Of a stretch of DNA of 64,000 nucleotides, positions 22,790 to 51,933 are shown in pieces. Location: the NCBI RefSeq assembly GCF_921293095.1, contig NC_060259.1:4712001-4776000 (forward strand). Reading direction: 5' to 3'. The DNA comes from Ischnura elegans. Taxonomy: Eukaryota > Arthropoda > Insecta > Odonata > Coenagrionidae. The number at the start of each line of letters is the position of its first letter. Within the stretch, counting starts at the first letter, position 1. The position numbers and the translations under genes are program-made. The notes below the pieces were generated by a model, which searched no databases, was not told the DNA's origin, and saw only the letters and a list, made by a program, of their open reading frames with translations.

Positions 22790-24262
22790 GAGGACGCTAT
22801 CGAAGAGCCTACGATGGAGGAAGTGGAAGCGGTTGTCGGGAAATTAAAAAATAATCGGTCACCTGGTGAAGATGAAATAGCCCCAGAACTTATTAAGAAA
22901 GGCGGAAATACACTCATGAGATGCATGCATGAATTGATCAGAGACATTTGGAGACAGGAAATAATGCCTGTAAAATGGAGAACTGGCATTATATGTCCCA
23001 TACACAAGAAAGGCAACAAAATGCTCTGCAACTATTACAGAGGAATTATGCTGTTGAACATTGCATATAAAGTGCTCTCAGGAATTATGCAAATGAGAGT
23101 TAGCAAAAGTGCTGAAAGCATCATTACCGAATATCAGGGTGGATTTCGACGAGATAGGGGCACAACAGACCAAATATTTACTTTGCGTCAAATAATGGAG
23201 AAGCACTTCGAGCACAACCAAGATTTACACTTACTGTCTGTAGATTTTAAGCAAGCGTTTGATAGTGTGAAGAGAAGCACACTGTATGCAGCACTAAACG
23301 AATTAGGCTTGCCAAAGAAGTTAATCAGACTGGTAAGAATGACAATGCAGGAAACCATAGCTAAGGTCAAAGTCGGCAATAAAATGGGTAGTGCTTTTCC
23401 ATTTAATATGGGAGTAAAGCAAGGAGATGGTTTGTCTGCAACATTGTTTATATTGGCCTTGCACTGGGCAGTAAGGGGAGTTGACACTGGTGAACAATAT
23501 TCTATCGGAGCAGTCAAATACTGGCGTATGCAGATGATATAGTCATTGTAGCCAGATCTGCAAGGAAGTTGAAAGAAATATTTGGCTCACTAAAGGAAAG
23601 CGCAGGATGAATTGGACTGAAAGTTAACTGTGGAAAAACAAAATACATGTGTATGTCCACATCTGAAGCTCGCAGACGACCTCAGACATTAGATATCGAC
23701 GGAGATAAATTTGAGGGTGTCTCATTCATTAAATATCTTGGGGCATTGGTGACATCGGATAACTCAATAAGTGCTTGCATAAAAGACAGAATCACTGCTG
23801 GTAACAGAGCTACTTTGCAAATCATAAATTGTTGAAAAGTAGACTGATAAGAAGAAATACTAAATATAAAATACATATATAAAACTTTAATAAGACCTGT
23901 TGTCACTTATGGATGTGAATGCTGGACGTTATCAACAGCAGAGGGCGCACGCACTTAGATGCTTCGAGAGAAGGATCCTAAGGAAAATTTATGAACCCAT
24001 ACAAGAAAATGGAGTTTTTCAAAGACGATGGAATGAAGAACTTGACGACATCATAGAGGGCCAAGACATTGTTAGATTTGTCAAGTCACAGAGACTCAGA
24101 TGGATGGGACATTTGATAAGAATGTCAGAGGAGAGAGTGGCCAAAAGAGTTTGGGAGGGAAAATTATTGAGCGTAAAAAGAAGAGGACGTCCACGCCTAA
24201 AATGGCAAGATGGAGTGGAAGCAGACCTGGCTACTTTGGGGATAAGAGGATGGAGAAATTAA
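22790..24262 (+). pseudogene. LINE reverse transcriptase, frameshifted
   Basis: RT fingers-palm-thumb of a non-LTR retrotransposon. The first catalytic Asp is in SVDFKQAFD. The YADD box at about 23526-23537 lies one frame away from the long open frame ending at 23542, and a further frame change precedes the C-terminal segment at 23900. At least three frame or stop lesions occur in otherwise well-kept sequence, so it died fairly recently. Confidence 0.75.
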
Positions 24263-26324
24263 GAGGGAGGAATGGAGGAAGATTATATTGAAGGCCAAAG
24301 CTGACAAAAAGCTGTAGCGCCAAGGAAGAAGAAGAAATAGTGCAGGATTTTCTTACGTAGAAGGTTTTCAGGATATCCTCTACGAAGGAGGGAGTGGTGA
24401 AGATTATTAAGAAAAATGTCCAATTCTGTGGCCTCTTACTGAGAGAGAGTAAGGAAGGGATTGTTTAGTATGTGAGGGATGACAGCTGTTGAAGTGAAGG
24501 TACATATTGTTGTTTGTTAATAGGTTTAATGTGGACTGAAGTGATGAAATTTTTATTTTATAGGGAAATGGTGACGTCGAGAAATGTTATTCGGGAGGGG
24601 GAGTGGTGAGAAGTAAAGGATAGTTCCGAGAATTCACTGAGTGCCGAAATGAAAGAGCTCAGTGAGTTTTCTCCATGAGGCCAGAGAAGGAAAATATCAT
24701 CTATATAGCGAAGCCAAAGTAAGGGTTGAAGTGGATAGGAAGATAGGAAGGATTCTTCAACGAGACCAAGAAATAAATTTCCGTATGAAGGGCTAAATCT
24801 GCTTCCCATGGCACAACCTTTGATCTGCAGATAATGTTTATTGTTGAAGGAGAAGGCATTTTTAGTTAGGATTAGGCGAGAGAGATCGACTAAAAAGTCA
24901 GTACTGGGTATCTGAGGTGCAGGTCGATTGTCAAGAAAGTGTAGAAGGGAGGCAAGGCCTTCTACATGAGGTATAGAAGTGTATAAAGAGGTCACGTCGA
25001 TGGTGGCCATAATGATTTCTTTATCAACAGGGAGAGAGGTAGAATGGAGGTGATTGAGGAAATCGAATGTATCTTTAATGTAGGATGGAAGGGAGTGTAC
25101 AAGAGGCTGAAGGTAATGGTCAACAAAGGATGAGATGCGTTCTGTGGGGGAATTGAAAGAGGAGACGATTGGACGGCCAGGATTGTTGGCCTAGTGAATT
25201 TTCGGTAGAATGTAGAAGTGAGGGGTTCGCGGATGGGGTGGAGATAATAAGGAAATGTCACCACTGGAAAGGCACTCTTTTGGTGCTTCCCTTCTTAAAG
25301 AGGATAGGATGTTTCTGTGAAAAGCAGGGTTGAGATCATTCGAGGTAGATGCGTAGGAAGAGGTGTCAGAGAGTTGTGTTTGGGCTTCGGTTAGATAGTC
25401 GGTGGAGTTGAGCACAGCAATAGTAGATCCTTTGTCTGAGGAAGTAACGACAATATCAGAATTTTTTCTCAGATTGCTCAGTGCTCTCTTTTCGGTAGTG
25501 GAAAGGTTTGTTGAAGGATGGAGGGAGTTAAGGAAAGCGGGGTCCGATACTTTAGAAAGAAGAAGATTGGTGAATATTTCAACAGGGTGATTGGCGGGAA
25601 GAGGTTTCGGTTTGTGAGGCTAAGCATTGAATTTAGCAAGAGAGGCATGAGCACTAGGGTTCTGAACAGTGGCCGGAGCCGTTGGAGAGGACTGAGTGTC
25701 CCAGAAGAATTTCCATTTCAACCATCGGCAAAACTTGATAGTGTCGCTTACGAGCATCACAGGATCGGCTTTGGGTGAGAAAGATAAACACTTATCTGGC
25801 ACAGATATTTCGTCTGGAGTGAGGGAGTAGGAAGATAAGTTGACCACCGTATGCTCCGGAGACTGATTATCACCAGAAGGGGGAGAGGAGGAGTGGGGGG
25901 GAGGAGAGAAAACGCGCTGCGGGATCCTCTGTGGAGGAGGCCGGGAGGCTGGAGCAGGAGGGGGAGCAGGGAGATTGAGAAGAAGTGCAAGGTCAGGTTT
26001 ATAGAGGTGTAGAGGAGGACTGGCTGACGGGAGATTTGCAGTGGTTAGCAGTAAAGATAGTCCGTTTTGAAAAAAGGAATGGCAGAGGGAAAATAGTTTC
26101 TTCAGGGCTTTTTGACGCCTCATTGTGAGGGAATCATGAGCAGAAATAAGAATTTTGTGGATAATTGAGAGTGACTGTGGGCTGCAGAGATTGATTATAT
26201 TAATTAGAGATTCAATGTCAGATGTGTATTGAGAAACCAGGGTTTTGTATTGGAAAAGGACACAGTAGCACATGTTGAACGATAGTTGGAATTTAAGAGA
26301 GTGGAAGAAGGAGTGAAGACTCTA

Positions 26325-26465
26325 TATAAATATATACTACTTCATTCATTCACACGGTGCCTTAAGTGCAAACATACAAAGAAATTAAATTAATAGGCAA
26401 GGAAAATTCTTTCCTTTCTTTTCTTCCCTTTCTTTCCTCGCCTATTAATTTATTTGTATATATTA
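26325..26465 (-). mobile_element. SINE S1 tail with local inverted duplication
   Basis: The tail (TACTACTTCATTCATTCACA, then CCTTAAGTGCAAACATACAA on the + strand) is followed by an inverted pair: AAATTAATAGGCAAGGAAA and TTTCCTCGCCTATTAATTT. It lies at the 5' edge of the - strand Penelope-like element. Confidence 0.5.
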
Positions 26466-26589
26466 TATATTTATAAAATCTTGAGGAAAGCGCACTAAGC
26501 GATAATGTATGTATATGGCCAATCGAGGAGAACAGACAAAAATTGACAGTTAAAAAACACAGAAACACATAAATCATCTTAAAATGTTA

Positions 26590-28012
26590 CCTAAATTAGG
26601 TGCTCTTCTGTAGGCAATGGAGGGGCAGAATGGAAGAAGAGCGGCTGTGGTTTTGTTTTTGCTGATGATAGGTTACAGATCTTTTGATATTTTAAAAATT
26701 TTTTGAGTGCCCGGAAGAATGTGGTGGTGAGATTAAGTTTGCCAGTTTCTTCTTTTTTGATTTTTTTTCTTTTTTGATGCATGGGGTGTACTGTGTTATG
26801 TAATGGTTCAAGCCCCATTACAGTGCATTTCTACTCGGCGCATTTTCTTCCCTACCAGTTTACCCGCTCGTTCCACGACCTTTCCCAAAACCCCACCCCC
26901 AAACCATGGCCCGTGGAGGAAGGCGTGGATGAGTAAGAGGGGATGAATGTGTTTTCGCCGATTTTTGAGTGGTTGTGTGTGAGTGTGTGTGTGTGGGAGG
27001 AGGGGAGCTCGGGTTTTCCCTGAGTGAGTGGCGTATTACTCCTCCCTCCCTTCATTGTGCATTACCCCCACCCCTAGTTGAGGTATGATAAAAGGTGGTG
27101 CGCGTAAGAGAACCGAGAGAATTCCTAAGTGACTGTCGGGCGGAGCCTATGCCCAAAATCAGTGCGACGCACGGCAGGAGGAGACAAGGGGCCCAAGTGT
27201 TTCCAGAAAGATTGATCTGGAAGAAGAATCCCCCCCCCCCCCGTCCGAAGGAGCAAAGGACCAGCTGAAGAGGACGCATTATCTCCGTTCCGGATGCAGC
27301 TTCCTCCAACAAGGGAGAAAGGAGTGCAGTAAATGGAACGAGAGAGTGTTGGATCCAACCTGGTCCAGACTCGGACTACGATAAAGTAAGATTGCAGCTA
27401 TTCCCCCCCCCAAAGCCCCCTTGTGTCTCCTGCCAAGCCAAATTAAGACAAACAGTCACGGAACGCACCCGTTACATTAGTGAAAGTGAAATCAGTCACC
27501 AAGTACAATTAACGTTCGCACCCCAAATTTATATTCGACGGGATGGACTATCATTTACCTCCCCAGCCAAGAAATCATTGAATTTGTATCACCTTTACGT
27601 GTTCACCACCGAACTTTATTTTGTTATCATCATTTTTTATATTGATTTTTATCTAGAAACCAAGTTATATTGTTGTTTTATTTTAATTTCTCATCGATGT
27701 TTCATAAGTGGCTTTCACCAATTCATATTTCATTAGCGTATAAGAGGGTTCCTTTTGTTTTTTTGTCATATGCAACCTTATTTGTGTGAATTATATTTTG
27801 TTTAATTGAAAGTGTTTGAGAGAGTGTTTTATTCTGATTCCTCCACGGGTCACCCCATTGAAAATATCCTTCGTCCTTCCTTTCGCCCCGTCTGATTTCC
27901 TTCCCGTAAATGCGTTGTTAAAACAGTAAGAAAAAACTGGCAAACTTAATCTCACCACCACATTCTTCCAGGCACTCAAAAAATTAAAAAAATATTAAAA
28001 GATCTGTACCCT
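26590..28012. mobile_element. Two inverted Penelope family A scraps around an unknown insert
   Basis: The - strand of 26810-26590 and the + strand of 27928-28012 both read GKLNLTTTFF.ALKK, the linker of family A. They face each other as an inverted repeat of about 80 bp. Between them lie about 1.1 kb (26820-27925) with C-rich and TG-repeat stretches and no recognised coding potential. The insert could be a solo LTR or other repeat, but no ends were proven. Confidence 0.45.
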
Positions 28013-28019
28013 GTGGAGT

Positions 28020-28640
28020 GGAGGGGATCCTCGGATCACATTTAAGAGACCACGTAATTTAAAGACCATATTTTAAGCCACCCGCCCTCTTCAAAAATCG
28101 CAGTCAGTCACCACTACCACACCCTCACCTTTCAATCGTCCCAGGTGTTAAACTTGCAAGATATTCTCTTCACCCCCTGCCTCTTTCCTTCCCAAACTTA
28201 AATGCCTACCGATTTTCCCCTCCACTACTTGTACGTCCACCAATATCATTTACCTCCTTCATTGCAATTTCTGCCCCGCTTTCTATGTTGGCCAATGCAC
28301 CACCCCCCTCAATCTCAGAATTAATAATCACCGCGCTTCCTGCTGTCCATCATCCCCCCACGCATCTCTAACAGTACCTACACATCGTTTGTCGCACGAC
28401 TCCGTCTTCAATCAATGCTTCAAAGTCTCAGTCATTGCCTCCCTCCCTCCCTCCCACTGACTCCGCCCTCAATCTCCACACCCTCGAATTGGCATGTATT
28501 TGGCACTTGCAAGCTAATAGCTTTCTGATTTTGAACGTCGCATCCTAAAGTCTCTTCCTAACCCCCTCTCCCCTCTTTTCCCTGGTCAAACACACTCCTT
28601 TCCTTCCCATTCTTACTCAGGTTGATGAAGATTGCCCCCC
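28020..28640 (+). mobile_element. Penelope-like family A variant, GIY-YIG end
   Basis: Around 28235-28350 the translation NIIYLLHCNFCPAFYVGQCT and LRINNHRASCCPSSPH matches the GIY-YIG part of family A. An IVASLPP/ERRIL-like remainder follows up to about 28560. The copy carries several frame breaks. A short GTTGATGAAGATTG near 28620 may be the remains of a hammerhead core. Confidence 0.55.
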
Positions 28641-28649
28641 CTTGTTATG

Positions 28650-29570
28650 ATCCTGGGTACGCCCTTGTATCAACTGAACCAATTTCTGGGGGTCCCCACA
28701 CCACCATCTCACATATTAATGATTTCCTCAGGATGGATGTGATCCCTTGAACTTAAATAATATAACTTCCGGCAAATTATTGATGAAGACATCCACGGGT
28801 GATATTCCTAGAACTCACCTGGTAGTGGGGACTGGAATGAAGCTATTATCATCCATTGGTACGGTCATGATTGGGTGCGTTCCGAATCACGCATCATCCG
28901 CATCAACGCATAACCTTGATGCAGCTGTTCCGAAATTCCATCAAGGCATTGATGCACTGATGCCGATGCATGATTCGGAACAGCTTGATGCGACATGAGC
29001 GGGAAGTATTCCGCCGTTCAAAATACCCGCAGGCACCAGTGCTGGAAGATAGTTCGGGTTAAGCGATAACACAATGATTGATATACCGAAATTTAATATG
29101 CACGGCACCTATGATGATGAAAAACGATTAATTGATGCATATATTAACACTTCATTATATACATTACGGTCGTTCGAAAGTTCCAAGCCGTAACTTGCAA
29201 CTCTTAATTACTTTAAAAGTGATAGACTGAGCGAATGGACAGGAATTTGTGCAGCTAACTCGAAAAACGGTCAACAAGGAAGCGTAGTGTATTGTATATC
29301 TCAGCCATTAGTGAGTTTTACCGGTCAAATTGTTTTGAAGAGATGATTTTTTTAATGATCAATAGTACGTAGATTTAATTGCTAGACATCAACTTATGGT
29401 TTTCCGATAAAATATACAACAGGAAAACAATTTTTTTTTCATAAAAATTGGGAACAATTACTTAAAACTTCGATAAAGTTTTCACAAACGCCTTTTCATA
29501 CTGCATACATAATGCTTAAAAATAAACTCCAAGACATTTTTATTTAATTATTCTAGCACTTAAAGTAGGT
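28650..29570. other. Unassigned stretch with a 105-bp inverted repeat
   Basis: GTTCCGAATCACGCATCA at about 28878-28895 is mirrored by TGCATGATTCGGAAC at 28967-28981, with TTGATGC repeats between them. A short acidic frame near 29085 (MHGTYDDEKRLIDAY) recalls MADF-type DNA-binding starts, but is too short to call. Confidence 0.35.
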
Positions 29571-29634
29571 TTGCATGGAGCAGTCACAAAGAATTGCAAA
29601 AGTCCCCCTGCCCTCATGGACTTCCCTCCTGAAT

Positions 29635-29945
29635 TCACAACAAGGCCTCCACCCTTTTCATTCTATCTAAAAATCCTATTCTCTTCCATTCTCTCCTTTT
29701 TTTACCCAACATTCTATCCTCTAACATTGCTTTCAACATCCTCTCCCAGCTCAGCACTCGCCTAATCCATACCTCCTGTCTCCTTTGAATTCTATCCAGA
29801 AGCTGCCTCTCCTCACTCAACATGTCTAGCACTTTGCCTTTCTTTCTTCTCTCAGTCCACTTAACTTTCTCCTTACCCGCGTCTCGAACACCTCCAGTCT
29901 CTCCCATTCTCCTCCCTAAGAGCACATGTTCCCACACTGTAAAGT
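29635..29945 (-). mobile_element. LINE C-terminal fragment
   Basis: The - strand peptide LLDRIQRRQEVWIRRVLSWE, LEDRMLGKKRREWKR matches the post-RT block (LL..I..RQ..W.GHVLR.., EGR..GKR.RGR.R) seen at the end of many arthropod LINE ORFs. About 100 residues remain, uninterrupted. Its neighbour is the Copia fossil. Confidence 0.55.
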
Positions 29946-32220
29946 GCTTTACTCCAGATCAAAATGTTACAAATATATCAACCAATGTACTGTCTGTAAC
30001 CAAGCTAGTTAAAAAAGACACAGCTGTCTTCTTGTTTGATGAATCTGGGTGCAGTTTATTTGATGCCAGATCTTTGGAAGTAAAAGGATATATCTAGCCA
30101 CTGGTTTAGAAGAAAATGGCATATGTTGCCAAGATTTGAAACAATATAATTCAGAAAGTAAAAGTAATGCAAGTGGTTACGTAACATTGACTGTGAAAGT
30201 AGTAGAGGATGAGTTACTAAGTCTGTGGCACAAGAGTAGCACACTTGAGACAGAGTAACATGCAGGTTATAAAGGGGTTGTCAGTGGTGTGGATTATCCC
30301 ACTAATACTAACTTTCAGTCATGCATAGCATATGTTGATGGCAAGTTAGCAAAGAAATGATTCGAAATAAGTGCTATAATGGATGCAGTATGTAATAAAT
30401 TAAGCCTGATCCTCCCATAATTGTGTGGTCTGATGGTTTTATAGGTGAAAATATACGTGTACTATGTATGTAAATATATGCTCACCTTCACTGATGATTG
30501 CACAAGAAAGATTTTTGTTTTTTCTATTAAAAGTAAGGAGTCTCATGTAGTACCACAATGCTACACAATTTTTAAGGCCAGTATGGAGAATGAGACAGGG
30601 AACAATATGAAATGCCTGTATACAGATTATGGGGCTGAATATATAGGTCAGGCATAACAGGGGGAGTTAAGGGCATGTGCAATAAAAGGTAAAACTATAA
30701 TATCTTATAATCTTCAAGCAGAACAGATTAGCTGAACAAATAGAAAGCTAGGTACATACTCTCTGGCACCAATTTCTCAAAATATTATTGGGTTGAAGCC
30801 TGTAGAGCAGCTGTATATCTCGAAACAGTACCATCCTAAGCAGGAGGGAATGCATTACCTGAGGAGAGATGGTCTGAATGAAAATTTAATCCAAGTCATC
30901 TAAAAGTATTTGGATGTATTGCCTATGCCTATATGGCCAAAGAGCAATGAAAGATGCTGGATGCCAAATCCAAAAAGTATTGGCAATGGTGAGGAGTCAA
31001 AAATGGTATTTTTTGGCTGGCCCTAATATTGCGGGAAGATTCATCGAAGCATGTGATGTAGTATTCTTTGTAAACATGTTTAGGGAGCTCAAACCAGTCC
31101 AAATATCTATTGGTAACTCTTTTATTCTACCTATGCTCTTAGGGGGATAAGGGATAATTAACTTGCCTCAACCTGACAGTGGAGAGAATGGCACTGCTGA
31201 ACTCACAACGGTACCCCAGTAGTGAGGAGAATATCAGTAATGAAGTAATGAAGACTCCATCCCTCAATCAAGTAGTAAGGGTAATGAAAAAGTTCCAAGT
31301 GTAGACACTACTTTTGAGAGTAATCAAGAAAATGAGTCAGTGTATGGAAGCGAGGGAGGAGAAGCAGAAGAGAGGTTTTCTTTAAAAAATGAAGTGACTA
31401 GAAATTTAACAGATCACATAATCTCCTTGTCATATACTTACTTGACCTGCAATCAACCTTTGTCTCATAGAAGCAGCTCCTGGTGACCCAAAAACTTGTC
31501 CTGATGTTCCATTTCAAGTTTTGATTGGTTGTCTTATGTATACAATGATTTGTACATGGCCAGATCTTGTCTTTGCATAGTCAAAGTTAAGAAGGTTTAA
31601 TGATGATTTTACAATGCAATACTGGGCATATACAAAGAGTATATTTGAAAGGAACCATAAATTATCATACTGCTTATTCTTAGTCAGGAACGTTTCTTGA
31701 GGGATACGCAAATGCTGACTTTGCCATCGACAAAATAGATTGAGTATCCTGTACTGGATACAAATTTAAGTTATTTAATGGAGCAGTAGCCTGGGAAAAC
31801 AAAAAGTAGTGCTGTGTGGCCATGTATACAATAGAAGGCGAGTATGTAAGTTTGGCAGCTGGAGCAAAAAATAGTATTGCACTCTCCACAATTATATAAG
31901 AAATTGTTGGAAAGAACCGCATTAAAATACTTGGTAGTGATGTGGTGCATGTATGAAATGATGACCAGTTTGCCGTAAAAAATGCAAATTGTGGAGATGG
32001 AAAGTCAAAGAACAGAGGTTAGACACCATTTTGTTAAAAACTCTGTTGCCGAAGAAGAAAATAATTGCTGATAACATATGGTAGTAGATGTGCTTCCAAA
32101 GGGGCTTCACAATGCTAAGCATTTGAACTGCATTAATCAATAGAATTTTGTAGATGGAAGCAACTAGTTGAAGGGAGGTTGTTGTGCTTGTAACCTAGTT
32201 GCAAAGTTAATAAAGAAATA
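29946..32220 (+). mobile_element. Copia-type LTR-retrotransposon fossil
   Basis: Recognisable in order: a gag-pre-integrase region (about 29960-30240, SLWHK), an integrase piece (about 30475-30655, LTFTDDCTRKIFVFSIKSK, LYTDYGAEY), a later integrase stretch (about 30895-31090, HLKVFGCIAYAYM-like) and an RNase H/pol-end part (about 31500-31930, LIGCLMYTMICTWPDLVFA). The LTRs were not identified. It is badly decayed, with many breaks (more than ten) throughout, and is probably old. Confidence 0.7.
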
Positions 32221-32514
32221 GCTACAACATGTTCTGTGGCAACCACTCCCTGCTATTCTCTGATCAAAAAGAGGTTCTGAGTCTAATTTTTCAAAATATG
32301 CACATATTTATCTGTTCCGCGTCCATAAAAGAACTAAATCACAACAAAATTAAGTATTTTGTGAAATGGATAATTGGGCATTGTCCATTTACTAGTTGTA
32401 CTCATCAGATAGAATTTTGCACTTCCTTCTGATTTAAAAAAATACATAGTATAGTTATGATCATGATTAATACATTACACATAATGTATTCTCCATGGTT
32501 ATGATTGAAAACAA

Positions 32515-32572
32515 ACACTGAAAAAACCGGTGATCACTATGTTGATGGTGATCATCGGTTTTCAATGTTTTT
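32515..32572. repeat. Imperfect hairpin
   Basis: AACACTGAAAAAACCGGTGA and the complement of AACATTGAAAACCGATGATC form arms of about 23 bp around a 9-base loop, upstream of TFAM. It may be a minimal foldback element, as no function is evident. Confidence 0.5.
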
Positions 32573-33018
32573 ATATACTTTTCAATACCTTTCAAAGTTT
32601 GATGATGCAGCTCCTTATGACAAATTAAATACCTGAGTTCAGCTGAGAACCATTTTGGAAACCAATTACTTTTGATATCATTGATAGAAGATTCCCTATG
32701 TAGCTGACAAAAAAATTGTGTGGTGAGCACGTATTTTGCACTTCAACTGTTAGTTTCATCCGTTGCATCCGTTTCATCCAAAGATCCAAATAAACGACGA
32801 AAAACAAGTATGCGTGCCCAGACGTGCTTCACGCTGTGTTGGAATATATGCGCTAGAATTTCCTAAAATCTTTCACTCATATTTATACCTCTCATGATTT
32901 TATGCTCTAATTGTTAGTAATTCAGCGGCCACATCTATCTGGAGATACCCCAACCGTTTCCCTTAAAAACAAAGAAGGCATCGGCTAAAGTGAAACAGTG
33001 GCTATCTTGTGCTCAAGT

Positions 33019-49352
<16,334 letters not shown>

Positions 49353-50241
49353 TTGGCATGTCATGCACCCTTTCGTTGGTGTGTTGGGCCATTGAATGAT
49401 TAGTCTCATCAAATCTAAAACTCTGTCATCATCATTTCCTCGTCCAAATGACGTGGATCCTCACTTCTCGCTAATCAAAGACTGCTGAGTGCCAAGTGTG
49501 TTACAATGGTCAATAATGGGTGGCCTTGTGGTGCGACTGGAAAAGTTCCACTTGTAATTTACTACTTCTTCTTTTTTTAGTGTACATATAATTAAATTAT
49601 AAAAATCATGTTCAAGATTATTATTCATACATGAGAACCTCCATGTATAAAATTCAAAGGACCCAAGAAATACTCCATTCCTTATTGTGTAACTAAAGTG
49701 TTTCACCAAATATTTATAATATGGCCCCTGCAGTTAAATTCTCACCTTCCTGCATACCAACTCAATGATTTTTTTTTTGTAAGGTGGATGGGCATTGATA
49801 GATATGTAGTATGCGGCCAATTGAGTGTTTCATTTCGCATTGCATCTTTGAGGCCATGCAGCTGATTTCCCCCTTTTGTGAAAAATTGCTTTGTTGTTGT
49901 GCAGTCGGACGTTCTGTTTTGGTATATAGTACCTCATTGGTGGTGCTTATTTATATTACAGATAGATATGACCTCTGGTAGAATTTTGGAATATGTTCAC
50001 CACAACCCCTTGTTTAGTAGGGCATAGTGAGCAATAGGAAGTATTTATTCTCCTAACTTTGACACAATTTAAGAGCAATGTCAACTGCAGAATCGTCCTA
50101 TATCGGATGACCTAATGCTTTTCTTTGCCTCATGATTTTCAGTAACCTTGCGTTGACTTTTATAGTGATACCATTCAGGTTCGCTCGTTTCATTTTCAAA
50201 GAATAAAATTGCTGTACATGTGAATTAACGATTACAAATAT
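49353..50241 (+). other. TFAM 3' UTR and flank
   Basis: No repeat recognised. AATAAA at 50202-50207 is a candidate poly(A) signal, and earlier ATTAAA forms also exist (near 49582), so the UTR length is uncertain. Confidence 0.4.
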
Positions 50242-51933
50242 TAGGGATGGATGAACCCAGGATTTTTTTGGACCCAGATCCAGAGAGGATCCTTGATTTT
50301 CGGAGCCTGATCTTTGGATATTTTCGGATTGTAATACATTTTCAATTGGCCACTATGCAATGAAGTAATTATTCCAGTTTCTTCTGGCTACATACAATCA
50401 AAGAAATGCCGTTTAGATTTAAATTCACATTTCAATATTTTTTCTGACTAAAAAACATTTTTATAAGCTTTCAATTTATTTTTTAGAAACAATAAAATCT
50501 CTACACTCTCAGGATGTAAACTGTTACGCTTGCGTTTGGTAATGAAAATGAGTTTCAATCTCTGGCTAAGCCATTGACTGAATTTCGATATTCCTCACAT
50601 AAGTTTCCCCTGAATTTTGTCACTTTCTCATCGCATACTGACTTGTGTGTCACCGGTAAATGCTTCAGTTGTGGTGATGTGGATTTTGCTCTTCCTCGTA
50701 ATAGTTTCACGTCACCATGCACGCACATGGTTCTCTTTATCTCAATCAAAATGTTCTACACAATGAAAGACATTTTTATCAGTATATCATTAAATCAAAT
50801 TGCGACTGCGCAATCTGTAACACAATGAACAATGTTTAGAACAACATTGGCATCACGTGCAATGAGTTGTGGTAACAGAATGAGACAATCTCTCAGCAAG
50901 AGAAAGGGGTGGGTAGCAGAAGCACGTGAAGGAGAGGTGGAGGGGAAAGAGAGCGATTCCTCTGTCTTTCTAGCAACGACACTGTGAATGAGGGAGTCAA
51001 GGGCAAACATGTTAGATCTTGCAATTTTGTGACATCGTTGCCTTCAAAGTGAAGCCAGGCAACCTATGTGATGTGCATAATTGGTGTTTCCGGGCCATCT
51101 CTTCTTGTTCGATGGTACTGATGCTACGCCTGTCTCTTTGAAAATTGTACTGCTTGGACAGTGTTGAATGTAGTTATAGTCTTTTTGTAACTTAAAAAAC
51201 TTTTCTTCAATCAATTTGAGCTCAAAAATACCTAAATATGTATGCTAGAAATGCGACGCTTTGGTCTAATTCTTTTTGAATCTTGTGCATGTCATCCAAT
51301 TTCCAAAAACTATCATGACATCGGGTCCAGTAAGTCACTCACTTCGCATTTGTTCTCCAGAAACAGAATTTAAGCACGTAAGATGAAAAAGGTCAGTTGG
51401 TGAGATGGGGTACGGATGAAATACACTTCCATGGTTTTCGTGTAACTTGATATTTTCCTTCGAAGATCATGATTTATGGACTGTGTAGTCTCGGAAAAGA
51501 AAAGTAAATATCAGAGGCATGGGGTGATGGAGGGCCAAGGGTGTATATTTTAAATCTGCAATGTAGTCACTTTTGGCGTGGTTGTTATCCTATGGCGTTG
51601 AGATTCTCCTGATGGTTGTTGAATCTCATGGTAAGAGTAAGTGCCTGCAGTAAAATTTTCCGCGGCTGAAATTCTGTTGCATAACCCCAACGAGAGCTAT
51701 TAAACAAAGAGGGTTACTGAGTAGGATATCTAAGCATCGCAGTGCTACGGCGCATGCAAAGGTTGGATCCGAACTCTCTCCACTCCCTCGTATGTGATGC
51801 TGCATTCACTGCAGCATAAATTTAAAGTTTCGGATCCCGATCTGATGTCTTGCGCAAATTTGGATCTGAAGTGTCCGATGAAGGGCCTTATCTGCGACAT
51901 TTGGATCCAAAGTATCCGATCCAACCATCCTTA
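50242..51933. mobile_element. hAT-like non-autonomous element, GGATCC type
   Basis: 1,692 bp from TAGGGATGGATGAACCC to the complement of TAAGGATGGTTGGATCGG. The flanks ACAAATAT and ACGACAAT agree at only 5 of 8, so the target duplication is doubtful or eroded. GGATCC/GGATCCGA-like motifs cluster at both ends (for example GACCCAGATCC, GGATCCAAAGTATCCGATCC). No transposase was seen. Confidence 0.65.

Larger units (their letters stand above)
21473..24345 (+). mobile_element. Non-LTR retrotransposon (LINE) with internal deletion
   Basis: Begins with a G-rich 5' UTR-like stretch and passes to the region between endonuclease and RT (about 22430-22770, KNRRE-type basic helix, then VERWTEHFCDLLNDEG). 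The RT follows at 22790-23580: NNRSPGEDEIAPELIKKGG, GIICPIHKKGN, GGFRRDRGTTDQIFTLRQIM, SVDFKQAFDSVKR, GVKQGDGLSATLF, then YADDIVIVARS in a shifted frame. The C-terminal part is at 23900-24262 (RLRWMGHLIRMSEERVAKRV, then RRGRPRLKW) and the 3' end is GAA-repeat-like. The endonuclease is absent. A SINE-like element interrupts it at 21721-22310. The clade (RTE-like or CR1-like) was not resolved. It lies inside the Penelope-like element. Confidence 0.8.
18958..26340 (-). mobile_element. Penelope-like element, family A relative, interrupted by two insertions
   Basis: Element parts in - strand order: N-terminal region with a proline-rich stretch (about 26273-25620); RT entry (25415-25191, PHFYILPKIH); RT core (25010-24558, ATIDVTSLYTSIPH, QIKGCAMGSRFSPSYGNLFL, WLRYIDDIFLLW); a LINE insertion (24345-21473); the thumb/linker (about 21472-21130); the GIY-YIG part (about 21125-21003, NVIYILLCNSCLTFYIALTT); a TTAA element (21002-18998); and the remaining NHRASCKPTSQ at 18997-18958. 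Order and spacing match family A. A moderate number of breaks, apart from the insertions, show it is dead. Confidence 0.75.
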
